This document shows, piece after piece, positions 25,398 to 33,649 of a DNA stretch of 64,000 nt. The notes beneath the pieces were generated by a model, which worked only from the letters and a program-made list of their open reading frames with translations, ran no database searches and was not told the origin of the DNA. The stretch comes from Ferruginibacter sp. (GTDB lineage Bacteria > Bacteroidota > Bacteroidia > Chitinophagales > Chitinophagaceae), in assembly GCA_025362235.1 (NCBI GenBank), contig JANYGZ010000016.1, positions 1 through 64,000 of the forward strand, written 5' to 3'. Numbering within the stretch: position 1 is the stretch's first letter; each line of letters begins with the position of its first letter. A program made the translations under genes and the position numbers.

Positions 25398-27538
25398 CAG
25401 TTTAGAAATAATGTTATTGTTTGTCCTTTTTTAAATGATGCACCTGCCGGTAAAGACTGGTTTAATACCCTGCCTCTACCGGTTGCTGTTACTTTCAATC
25501 CTTTATTCTCCATTAAATACACTGCATCTTTTAAACCCATACCTACTACAGTGGGTATTATATAGGCACCTGTAGTTGTAGTAACAGGCATGTTTAAAAC
25601 AGCCACATTATTTTTCATGCTTGTTGTTCTCCAGTAGCCACCTGTTGCCGAATCTGTATAAGGTAATTTCAATGTGTAGAAAATTGAATTCAAATCATTT
25701 TTTATACCGAAGTAATTGTATTGAGTAGTATCTGCAGAAGGCTTGATGAATTTTTTATTGCTAAGAAAACGGCCATAAATGCGGTCACTTATTTCTTTAA
25801 AAACTGTACCCGAAACATCTGCACCATATACCAGTTTTGATTCGGAACTATTTTGAATAACTACTGCCATTGTGTACTTTGGCTGGTTTGCAGGAAAATA
25901 GCCGATAAAAGATGCCTGGTAAATTTTATTGCCTTTGTTGTATCCCTTATTGTTAAGGGCAGTTACAGCAGTACCAGTTTTACCCGCAATACCATAAGGC
26001 GTATCAAATAAAATTTTATGTGCAGTACCATGTACACTATCTACTACAGCACGCAAACATTCCTGTACCTGTGCTAATGTTTCATCGTTGCATATTTTTT
26101 CGACTATTACTTTTGGATGGTTTGTTTTTATATCTACTCCATATTCTCTTATTGAATTTACAAGATATGGTTTCATCATTTTTCCATTATTTGCTACGGC
26201 ATTGTATAGCATCAGCATGTGCAAAGGCGTTACCAGTTCCTCGTATCCGTGTGCCATGAAGGGAATGGTTGTATTGGCCCAGCTGCGGTTGGTTGGTTTT
26301 TTTATCAATGGCTTTCCGGATGAAGCTATAATATCAATTCCTGTTAAAGTATCCAGGCGAAAAGAATGTAAATGTGCAATAAATTTTGAAGGCTGTGTAT
26401 GATAATACTGATCGGCCATTTTTGCAAAGGCAACATTACTGCTTGCAGCAAAAGCATCTTTTACTGTTAACAAATGATTAGGATGTGTATCATGGATTTT
26501 TAATCCGTAGAATTGTTTTACACCACCTTCACAATCCACAATAGAATTTTTAGTTATATATTTATCATCCAGCAAACTCAATAATGTGGCTAATTTAAAA
26601 ATAGAACCAGGCTCAGTAGCTTTACCAATACCATAATTTAAATCTTCAGCATAAGAACCATCCATTTGCTTTCCAAGATTAGCAATGGCCTTAATTTTAC
26701 CTGTAGCCGTTTCCATCACTATAGCAGTGCCATGTAAAGAATTGTTACCTATCAGCATTTTCATTAAAGCGGTTTCGGCTACATCCTGCATATAAGTATC
26801 CAATGTGGTGATAACATCTTTTCCATTTTCCGGTTCCAGTTCTGCACCTTCTACCGGCATATAAGCGCCGGCTATGTAACGCATTAATCGTTGCCCGGTG
26901 GTACCTCTTAATACACTATCGTAACTCTGCTCTATCCCCACATTTTTCGTGGCATTGTCTCTTGATAAGCCAATCGTTCTGTTAGCAAGCAATACATACG
27001 GATTAATTCTTTTATCTCTCGGGTCTATTATAAAACCACTTTTATTTCTCCCTTGTCTTACTAAAGGAAACTCACGTAGTTGAGCGTATTCAGTAAAAGA
27101 TATTTTCTTTTTCAGCGTATAATAGCGATCCATATTTTTATATGCTAACTGCAATTCTTTTTTATATTCACCGCTTGTTTTATCTTTAAATAACCTTGCC
27201 ATGTAAATACTTAAGGAATCTACATTGTCTTTAAAACGCTTACCATTTCTTTCTCTTAACCCATCAGCACCAAAATCAACATACACATCAAAAATGGGTA
27301 TTGATGAACTGAGCATATTTCCATCTTCACTATAAATAGTACCCCGCTGAGCATCCAATGGCGTGTATTTTAGATGAAGGCTATCTCCCATCCTGCTCCA
27401 GAATTTTCCTTCAAATTGCTGTATATAAAAAGCCCTTCCCAATACAACCACACCTAATAATATCATTACAATAAAGCTTAGGTACACTCGCCACAATATG
27501 TCTTTCTTTATTTCCAAAGTAGTGGTTAGGTACCCCAT
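25397..27538 (-). CDS. ftsI: septal transpeptidase FtsI (PBP3) with PASTA domain
   Basis: This class B penicillin-binding protein crosslinks septal peptidoglycan. One membrane helix (about 18-38) is followed by the PBP dimerisation domain and the transpeptidase: SxxK at Ser312-Lys315 (SIFK), SxN at 366-368 (SSN region) and KTG at 520-522. The C-terminal residues 656-713 form a single PASTA repeat (VVGMGLKDAVYLME...). A PASTA domain is common in Bacteroidota and Gram-positive FtsI but absent in E. coli. It overlaps murE by one base. Confidence 0.96.
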   Translation of the reverse strand: MGYLTTTLEIKKDILWRVYLSFIVMILLGVVVLGRAFYIQQFEGKFWSRMGDSLHLKYTPLDAQRGTIYSEDGNMLSSSIPIFDVYVDFGADGLRERNGKRFKDNVDSLSIYMARLFKDKTSGEYKKELQLAYKNMDRYYTLKKKISFTEYAQLREFPLVRQGRNKSGFIIDPRDKRINPYVLLANRTIGLSRDNATKNVGIEQSYDSVLRGTTGQRLMRYIAGAYMPVEGAELEPENGKDVITTLDTYMQDVAETALMKMLIGNNSLHGTAIVMETATGKIKAIANLGKQMDGSYAEDLNYGIGKATEPGSIFKLATLLSLLDDKYITKNSIVDCEGGVKQFYGLKIHDTHPNHLLTVKDAFAASSNVAFAKMADQYYHTQPSKFIAHLHSFRLDTLTGIDIIASSGKPLIKKPTNRSWANTTIPFMAHGYEELVTPLHMLMLYNAVANNGKMMKPYLVNSIREYGVDIKTNHPKVIVEKICNDETLAQVQECLRAVVDSVHGTAHKILFDTPYGIAGKTGTAVTALNNKGYNKGNKIYQASFIGYFPANQPKYTMAVVIQNSSESKLVYGADVSGTVFKEISDRIYGRFLSNKKFIKPSADTTQYNYFGIKNDLNSIFYTLKLPYTDSATGGYWRTTSMKNNVAVLNMPVTTTTGAYIIPTVVGMGLKDAVYLMENKGLKVTATGRGRVLNQSLPAGASFKKGQTITLFLN

Positions 27539-27630
27539 TTTTCATCTTTGATAAACAGAAAATAAAGATGGTGGAGCGGTTGTTATTTTTATAATTAGTA
27601 ATTCTTTTTTATTAAACCTACTAAAGCGTA

Positions 27631-27984
27631 TTAACGATTAGTTGTTGATCCATCTATACTATCCAGCAAAATCGGCGCAACTGTTAATTCCTTTAATCCA
27701 AGAGGTTCTACTGCCTTTATTAATTCACTTGCCTTACTTCTGAAGATTAATTCGCTCTTGATTGTTTTGTATTCGTATTCCAGTTCCTTAATATGCTTTT
27801 CTGTTGCACCAATCTTCCTTGTCATCTTATCATCATAATGACCGTTATATATATAGAGAACCGCCAAAAAAGCCAAAAAGAAAAAGAAAGGAATATTTTT
27901 AACTACCCATTTGTAGTTTAAAGAAAATTTCCAGTCAGCTTTTTTAGCAATCGGTTGTTTCTGTATTTTTTTTTCTTCCTCCAA
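27631..27984 (-). CDS. ftsL: FtsL-like divisome protein
   Basis: The 117-residue product has a basic cytoplasmic stub, one membrane helix rich in Phe and Leu (about 32-48), and a coiled-coil stretch (about 52-95, KHIKELEYEYKTIKSEL). This is the FtsL/DivIC layout. Sequence is too diverged for direct recognition; position between rsmH and ftsI makes the identification. It would sit in the inner membrane and bridge FtsQ and FtsW-FtsI. Confidence 0.8.
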   Translation of the reverse strand: MEEEKKIQKQPIAKKADWKFSLNYKWVVKNIPFFFFLAFLAVLYIYNGHYDDKMTRKIGATEKHIKELEYEYKTIKSELIFRSKASELIKAVEPLGLKELTVAPILLDSIDGSTTNR

Positions 27985-28022
27985 TTATTTGTATATTTTA
28001 TTTTTACCTATTTTATACTTTA

Positions 28023-28982
28023 TCAGGCATCTATCTTTCTCTCTGCTACTCTAAGTTTTGCACTTCTTGATCTTTTATTTTTTTTTGCTTCTGTTATTCC
28101 CGGATGTATTGGTTTCTTAGTAATAATGTTGAATGGGTTTTCCGGCCTGCCACCATATATATCATCTATTTCCTTTTCAGAAAAAGTTCCTGCTTTAAAA
28201 AAATTCTTTACTATCCTGTCTTCTAATGAATGAAAAGTTATAATGGCTACACGGCCGCCAGGTTTTAATAAGGTGGGTATTTGTTCCAATAATTCTTTTA
28301 ATGCGCCTAATTCGTCATTCACTTCAATTCGTAAGGCCTGAAATACCTGGGCAAAGTATTTTTGCGGATTACCTTTTACTACAGACTGTACGCCTTGCTT
28401 AAATTCATTAATGGTTTTAAAACCTGTTAACAACCTTTGCTGAACAATCGTTTTAGCCAGTGTTTTTGCATTGGTAACTTCGCCGTATTGCTCCAACATT
28501 TTGTGCAGTTGCAGTTCGGTAAAGTTTTTTAATACTTCTGCAGCAGTGGTGATTTGCCGTTGATCCATCCGCATATCCAGGGCTGCATCAAACCTGATTG
28601 AAAACCCCCTGGCTGCTTCATCAAACTGGTGACTGGATACTCCCAGGTCAGCCAGTATGCCATCTACCTTTGTTATTTTATGCAGCCGCAAAAACCGTTG
28701 CAGGTGGCGAAAATTTTGTGGAACAAAAATTACCCTTTCATCTGTTGGCAAATTTTTCCTGGCATCATCATCCTGGTCAAACGCAATTAATTTTCCTTTT
28801 TCGTTAAGCTGTTGCAAAATGCCGCGGCTATGTCCGCCACCACCAAAAGTGCAATCCACATAAATTCCATCTGCTTTAATGACTAACGCTTCAATAGATT
28901 CATTCAATAATACCGGCACATGATAATTGAATAACTCATCCATTAATTGATTGCCTGGTACCGATTGATTTTCCTTTGCCAT
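28023..28982 (-). CDS. rsmH: 16S rRNA (cytosine(1402)-N4)-methyltransferase RsmH
   Basis: RsmH methylates N4 of C1402 in 16S rRNA near the decoding site. The 319-residue product shows HVPVLLNESIEAL, the SAM loop DCTFGGGGHSRGIL, ILADLGVSSHQFDEAARGFS, and RVAIITFHSLEDRIVK, all family hallmarks. It lies between mraZ and the ftsL-like gene, as usual at the head of dcw clusters. Confidence 0.97.
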   Translation of the reverse strand: MAKENQSVPGNQLMDELFNYHVPVLLNESIEALVIKADGIYVDCTFGGGGHSRGILQQLNEKGKLIAFDQDDDARKNLPTDERVIFVPQNFRHLQRFLRLHKITKVDGILADLGVSSHQFDEAARGFSIRFDAALDMRMDQRQITTAAEVLKNFTELQLHKMLEQYGEVTNAKTLAKTIVQQRLLTGFKTINEFKQGVQSVVKGNPQKYFAQVFQALRIEVNDELGALKELLEQIPTLLKPGGRVAIITFHSLEDRIVKNFFKAGTFSEKEIDDIYGGRPENPFNIITKKPIHPGITEAKKNKRSRSAKLRVAERKIDA

Positions 28983-29009
28983 ACGGTCAATTAATCATCG
29001 TTTTAATTT

Positions 29010-29468
29010 TTAGCTATCCAATTTTGAACCCATTACATCATTGGCCATTATTTTGAATTCTTCTTGCGAAAAAGATTCAAAGAACTCTTTGTATTTTATT
29101 TTATCCCAGATCTCAATTTTATCTCCTACAAAAACCAACACAGCATCTTTTTCCAGTTTTGCATATTCCATCAAAGTTTTAGGAAGCAACAATCTTCCTG
29201 CTGAATCCAACTCAATTTTTGAAGCTCCATTTAAAAACCGTCGTTTAAAGGCACTGGCTTTAATGTCAAAATCATTTAGTTTATTAACTTTGGCATAGAG
29301 TATATCCCAGCTTTCCATTGGGTATAAACTCAAGCAAAAATCCAATCCCCGGTTAATTACAAACTGGTGTGCACCTTCCTCTGCCAATTGCTTTTTTAAA
29401 GCAACCGGTACAAGGAACCTTCCCTTGGGGTCTATAGTAACTTCATATTCGCCCAGAAAACCAGTCAT
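29010..29468 (-). CDS. mraZ: MraZ transcriptional regulator
   Basis: MraZ is a DNA-binding ring protein with two SpoVT-AbrB-like domains that controls the dcw cluster. GEYEVTIDPKGRFLVPVALK is the first domain and ASKIELDSAGRLLLPKTLM the second. The length (152) is usual. It is the first gene of the cluster, ATG at 29468, and its own probable binding site lies 32-61 bp upstream. Confidence 0.96.
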   Translation of the reverse strand: MTGFLGEYEVTIDPKGRFLVPVALKKQLAEEGAHQFVINRGLDFCLSLYPMESWDILYAKVNKLNDFDIKASAFKRRFLNGASKIELDSAGRLLLPKTLMEYAKLEKDAVLVFVGDKIEIWDKIKYKEFFESFSQEEFKIMANDVMGSKLDS

Positions 29469-29499
29469 TTATAGCTGAGTTGTTAATTTGTAATTAATA

Positions 29500-29529
29500 T
29501 TCACACAAAATAACACTTTTTCCCACTTT
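29500..29529 (-). promoter_or_regulatory. probable MraZ operator: three contiguous 10-bp repeats
   Basis: On the minus strand three abutting 10-mers read AAAGTGGGAA, AAAGTGTTAT and TTTGTGTGAA. GTG recurs exactly every 10 bp, one helical turn. Known MraZ boxes are direct GTG-containing repeats with 10-bp spacing upstream of mraZ. A promoter-like TATTTTG (29512-29506, minus strand) lies inside the repeats, so binding should repress the cluster. Confidence 0.65.
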
Positions 29530-29554
29530 CTTATCATTTATAAGAAAAAGATTT

Positions 29555-29634
29555 TTATCCACAGCACGAAATATACCATCAGTATGCATTTGAAGGGTAT
29601 TGCTGGCAATTTTGAGTGAATAAATTGTGGATAC
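29555..29634. promoter_or_regulatory. pair of DnaA-box-like sites upstream of mraZ
   Basis: TTATCCACA at 29555-29563 is a perfect consensus box on the plus strand, and TGTGGATAC at 29626-29634 is an 8-of-9 match in the opposite orientation. The region is AT-rich. Two sites could link dcw expression to DnaA, or occur by chance. Confidence 0.3.
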
Positions 29635-29900
29635 AACTGTATAAACTGTGCATTACTGCAAACGGAAGAAATTTAATTGAGAAATTAAAAATGAAATAGG
29701 GTAAAACTAAAGTCTAAAATAGTGGTGAAAATTTAGGCAGGTTTTTATTGAACCATATACTATAAAACAGAATCAAATAGTTGTTAAAATAAGATGCCGA
29801 CATATTTAAATTAATCTACAAATTTGATACAGTATTGCCAATATTGCTGAATAAATTAAAACAGGTTATTGTATTTCCCTTATATCCCAAATGGAATTCT

Positions 29901-30320
29901 ATGGCATTAATTTATGCAGAAATAGAATTAATAAATGGAGAAGACATTGTTTTAGCCTGGCGTTTTATAATTGGTGAAGAAAAAATAAAAAAAATAAAAG
30001 TAGAGATGCTGGTTGATACCGGCAGTGTTTACATGTGCATCAATGAAACTATACAATCTCAGTTACAACTACCGGCTATTGAAAAAAGAAAAGGACAGCT
30101 GGCCAATGGCAGCATAGTTGACTATGATATTGTTGGCCCTATAGAAGTAAAGTTTAAAAACCGCAGGTGTTCTGTTGATGCGATGGTTTTACCAGGAGAT
30201 AATGAACCATTATTGGGTGCCATACCGCTGGAAGATATGGATGTATTGATAAACCCTTACAAACGAGAATTGATTGTAAATCCAGATCATCCTTATTTTG
30301 CCCAAATAAAATTAAAATAG
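29901..30320 (+). CDS. retropepsin-like (clan AA) aspartic protease
   Basis: The product (139 residues from ATG 29901) resembles single-domain retroviral-type aspartic proteases of bacteria. The catalytic motif is VDTGSVYMCI, followed by a beta-strand-rich domain with LGAIPLEDMDVLINP, the second conserved block (Leu-Gly then hydrophobics). It lacks a signal peptide. An upstream in-frame TTG at 29835 would add 22 residues not typical of the family; the ATG is preferred. Active enzymes of this type work as dimers; substrate unknown. It lies in the gap upstream of mraZ and is transcribed away from it. Confidence 0.75.
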   Translation: MALIYAEIELINGEDIVLAWRFIIGEEKIKKIKVEMLVDTGSVYMCINETIQSQLQLPAIEKRKGQLANGSIVDYDIVGPIEVKFKNRRCSVDAMVLPGDNEPLLGAIPLEDMDVLINPYKRELIVNPDHPYFAQIKLK

Positions 30321-30343
30321 ACCATTTATCCTGGACATAATCC

Positions 30344-31669
30344 CTACCCTTTTGCTGAAGGAAAACTTAATAAAAATGTTGTCCCTTTTCCCGGTATGCT
30401 GTCGGCTTTGATGCTGCCTTTATGTGCCTCTACCATTGTTTTTACATAACTTAAACCAAGGCCAAAACCTTTTACATTATGAACATTGCCGGTATGCGCC
30501 CGGTAAAATTTTTCGAAGATCCTGCCCAGCGTTTCTTTGTTCATGCCAATACCATTATCTTCAATTTTTATTTTAAATAAATTACCTGCTGTTTGTGTAC
30601 TGATTTTAATAACCAGGTTATCTTTTGAATATTTTATCGCATTATCCAAAAGATTACTTACCAGGTTGGTAAAGTGAACATCATCTGCCATCAATGAGTC
30701 ATTTTCTGCAGCCAGGTTAATTTCAAGCTGCCCTTTCTTTTCTTCTACCTGTAAATTAATATTGTTTAAGGCGCTTGTTATTAAATTGTGTGCAGGTAAT
30801 TTTTTCAGGTTTAGCTGCACTTCCTGTTTATCCAGCAAAGCAGCCTGCAGTATGATTTCCACCTGCTTGTTCATCCTTTTATTTTCTTCTTTTATTATAC
30901 CCGTAAAATAATTCGTCTTTGCAGGGTCGTTAATTACTTTCTCATTTTTTAATGCATCAACTGCTAATGAAATGGTGGCCAGTGGAGTTTTAAATTCATG
31001 CGTCATATTATTGATAAAATCCGATTTTATCTCGCTCAATTTTTTTTGCCTTAATAAGGCCCTGACGGTAATAAAAAATGCGCACATAATAATAAGGGTG
31101 AAGATAACAGATGCAATAATAATTTTTGTCATCGATTTCCAAACAAGGTTTCTAACATGGGGTACAATAACTACCAATACTTCATCAGGAGAAATACCTT
31201 CTGCATTACTACCGCTTGGTGCTTCTAGTGGAATTGCAAGAATTCTATTATTTGAAGAGTCGCTGTATAATGCATAGTAATTTTCTGACTGCATTTCATT
31301 ACCCATAAAAGAGTTAGTTGTAACCGCAAATTCAAAAGGTACTTTTTTGAGGTTTTGTTTTTCAAATGCTTTTTGGATGATATATTTAATCTCATCCATT
31401 GAATACCGTTGTGTAATGGTAGGCCTGTATAATTCCCCCTGCAAACGTTCACTAGGGAAAATAAATGGCTTTTGTTTAATCAATGGCATCAGGTTGCCCT
31501 TTTCTTTTATCAAGTCTTCTGCGGCTGTGCCCATTGCAGAATAAACATGATCCATAAATTTCTGTTCTTCTGTATCAAGCGCACCCTTTATCCAAAGTAC
31601 CTGGAAAAAAATCAGCCCGAACAGTGAAAGTGAAATCAATATGGTTATAACGGGGAAAATTCTCTTCAT
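30344..31669 (-). CDS. membrane sensor histidine kinase
   Basis: The 441-residue product has two membrane helices (about 5-28 and 185-208) enclosing a periplasmic sensor domain of about 155 residues. The cytoplasmic part has the H-box NNMTHEFKTPLATI, the N-box LLDNAIKYS, the G1 box EDNGIGM and G2 GFGLGLSYV. All key residues are present. No response regulator lies next to it on either side, unlike most Bacteroidota kinases of this type. A TAnnTTTG box (31682-31675, minus strand) lies five bases from the ATG, so its mRNA may be leaderless. Confidence 0.92.
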   Translation of the reverse strand: MKRIFPVITILISLSLFGLIFFQVLWIKGALDTEEQKFMDHVYSAMGTAAEDLIKEKGNLMPLIKQKPFIFPSERLQGELYRPTITQRYSMDEIKYIIQKAFEKQNLKKVPFEFAVTTNSFMGNEMQSENYYALYSDSSNNRILAIPLEAPSGSNAEGISPDEVLVVIVPHVRNLVWKSMTKIIIASVIFTLIIMCAFFITVRALLRQKKLSEIKSDFINNMTHEFKTPLATISLAVDALKNEKVINDPAKTNYFTGIIKEENKRMNKQVEIILQAALLDKQEVQLNLKKLPAHNLITSALNNINLQVEEKKGQLEINLAAENDSLMADDVHFTNLVSNLLDNAIKYSKDNLVIKISTQTAGNLFKIKIEDNGIGMNKETLGRIFEKFYRAHTGNVHNVKGFGLGLSYVKTMVEAHKGSIKADSIPGKGTTFLLSFPSAKG

Positions 31670-31674
31670 GGTTG

Positions 31675-31682
31675 CAAAAGTA
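31675..31682 (-). promoter_or_regulatory. TAnnTTTG promoter box of the histidine kinase gene
   Basis: TACTTTTG on the minus strand ends five bases before the ATG at 31669. The Bacteroidota -7 consensus is TAnnTTTG. No clear -33 TTTG is visible. Confidence 0.55.
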
Positions 31683-31816
31683 ATTTAGTATACTACGTAA
31701 TTGCCATATAAAAACCGTAAAAGGTAAATTTAACGAAGCTTTTAGAACTTATTGCATTTCAAAAATATCTCCCACAAAATTTCGGCAAAATAAAATAATT
31801 AAATTATTTTAGATAG

Positions 31817-32368
31817 ATGGTTTCACCCGCTCCAGGTATATTATTAATTGCTGACCCGTTTTTAAAAGACCCGCATTTTATGCGGACGGTTATTTTTATA
31901 TGCGAACACCAGCAGGAAGGAAGTTTTGGATTTGTATTAAACAAACAATTTGAGCAAACACTAGATGAATTAATGATGGGTTTTGAAGGCTTTCCCATAC
32001 CGATTTATTATGGCGGACCAGTACAAATGGATACTATTCATTTTCTTCATCAATATCCAGAACAAGTACCGGGTGGCAAGGAAGTAATGCAGGGGATTTA
32101 CTGGGGAGGGGATTTTGAAAAGCTTTCTGACATGGTAAAGACCAATAAAATAGATTTTAATAAGGTCCGTTTTTTTATTGGGTATAGTGGGTGGAGCAAT
32201 GGCCAGCTAAGCAACGAACTAAAAGAAAAAACATGGCTTACAGTACCCTCTACACAGGAACTTATCTTTCACCAGCAGCCTGATAATATATGGAAAGACA
32301 GCCTGAAACATTTGGGTGGCGATTATGAAATGATGATCAATTTTCCGATTGACCCTCAACTAAACTAG
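31817..32368 (+). CDS. YqgE/AlgH family protein
   Basis: The 183-residue product belongs to the YqgE/AlgH (DUF179) family. It has the diagnostic GILLIADPFLKDPHFMRTV start, GSFGFVLNK, YYGGPV, and FFIGYSGWSNGQLSNELKE. The molecular function of the family is not settled; AlgH is named from alginate regulation in Pseudomonas. It is soluble and full length. It is divergent from the histidine kinase gene across a 147-bp gap. Confidence 0.93.
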   Translation: MVSPAPGILLIADPFLKDPHFMRTVIFICEHQQEGSFGFVLNKQFEQTLDELMMGFEGFPIPIYYGGPVQMDTIHFLHQYPEQVPGGKEVMQGIYWGGDFEKLSDMVKTNKIDFNKVRFFIGYSGWSNGQLSNELKEKTWLTVPSTQELIFHQQPDNIWKDSLKHLGGDYEMMINFPIDPQLN

Positions 32369-32479
32369 TTGTTGGTGTATATTTAAACCGCTGCTCAGTT
32401 TATTTCTGCTAAACATATTACCTTGATAATTTCAATTGATGCAGCTGGTTAAGCTGTTTAGTGCTATCAAAAAAGTATT

Positions 32480-32487
32480 TATATTTG
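32480..32487 (+). promoter_or_regulatory. TAnnTTTG promoter of the acyltransferase gene
   Basis: TATATTTG is a full match to the -7 consensus, with TTTA (32457-32460) about 19 bp upstream in the -33 position. The ATG lies at 32590, so the leader would be about 95 nt. Confidence 0.55.
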
Positions 32488-32589
32488 CACCCTTTTAACT
32501 AACCTTTTATTTTACTATTTTTTCCAAATCAATAAAATCTTTTCTGTCAATTTCATTTACACAATTCTTTATTTTATTATCTTAAACGT

Positions 32590-33558
32590 ATGCTTTATCA
32601 ATTTGGAAGAATGCTGGTTAACCTGTCTCTAAAGCTCTATTGCAGGGATGTTAAAATAAATACTACAGAATTTTTTAAAACCGAGGAGCCATTATTGCTT
32701 GCAGTAAACCATCCCAATTCTTTTTTAGATGCTATTATTTTGTGTACACTTTTTGACAAGCCTGTTTATTCTTTAACCCGGGGTGATGTGTTTAAAGGAA
32801 AGTTTATAACAAAGCTATTGCGCTCAATAAAAATGTTGCCTGTATATAGAGTAAGCGAAGGTGTAGAAAACCTTGATAGCAATTACAAGACATTTAAAGA
32901 GTGTACCGATATATTGAAACAAAACGGTATCGTACTGATTTTTAGTGAAGGAAGGTGCGAAAATGAATGGCACTTACGGCCCTTAAAAAAAGGGACTGCC
33001 AGGCTGGCCATAAAAGCATGGGAACAAAACATTCCGGTAAAAGTATTGCCAGTGGGGATGAATTACAGTAGCTTTTATTTATTTGGTAAAAACCTGCAGA
33101 TAAATTTTGGCAGCCCTATTGAACGCAAAGCCCTTACTACCGGCATTAACGATAACGGCCGTTTATTGAATGAGCTAACTGGAGCCGTACAGCAACAGCT
33201 TCAAAAACTTGTGTACGAAATTGATGCTGGCGACCTGCAAACAAGAAAGGAAAAATTTAATGTGCCCGTTAGTAATATTAAAAAAGCATTATTAAGTATC
33301 CCTGCAATTTTAGGTATACTGATCCATTGGCCGGTTTATATACCGCTTAAAAATTTTATCGCAAAAAAAACTACAAAAACAGGCCATTACGATTCTGTAA
33401 TTGTTGGGTTAATAGTTTTGGGCTACCCCTTTTATATGTTATTTTGGTCATTGATTGTCTATTTAACTATTGGTGGCTACTGGGGTTGGAGCGTTTTTAT
33501 TTTATTGCCCTTTTTTGCATGGTGCTATGTTCAGATAAAACCGCAAATGGAAAATTGA
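32590..33558 (+). CDS. PlsC-like 1-acyl-glycerol-phosphate acyltransferase
   Basis: The 322-residue product shows the LPLAT motifs: NHPNSFLD (NHx4D, about 43-50) holds the catalytic His-Asp pair, and FSEGRCENEWHLRPLKKG (about 118-135) is the phosphate-binding block III. Two or three membrane helices follow at the C-terminus (about 235-315), so the enzyme is anchored in the inner membrane. The expected role is acylation of lysophosphatidate or a related lipid in phospholipid synthesis; the exact acceptor is not visible. ATG at 32590. Confidence 0.85.
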   Translation: MLYQFGRMLVNLSLKLYCRDVKINTTEFFKTEEPLLLAVNHPNSFLDAIILCTLFDKPVYSLTRGDVFKGKFITKLLRSIKMLPVYRVSEGVENLDSNYKTFKECTDILKQNGIVLIFSEGRCENEWHLRPLKKGTARLAIKAWEQNIPVKVLPVGMNYSSFYLFGKNLQINFGSPIERKALTTGINDNGRLLNELTGAVQQQLQKLVYEIDAGDLQTRKEKFNVPVSNIKKALLSIPAILGILIHWPVYIPLKNFIAKKTTKTGHYDSVIVGLIVLGYPFYMLFWSLIVYLTIGGYWGWSVFILLPFFAWCYVQIKPQMEN

Positions 33559-33649
33559 TAATGGGGTTTATTGAATACTGAAACTGTTACAATTGCCATT
33601 AAAGCAAGTAGTCGCCGCAAAAAATTGCATAATAACGGGATTAAAAAAA

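Noticed and set aside
29500..29834. Replication origin
   Set aside because: Only two DnaA-like boxes, no dnaA or typical origin genes nearby, and no unwinding-element repeats; strand skew was not computed.
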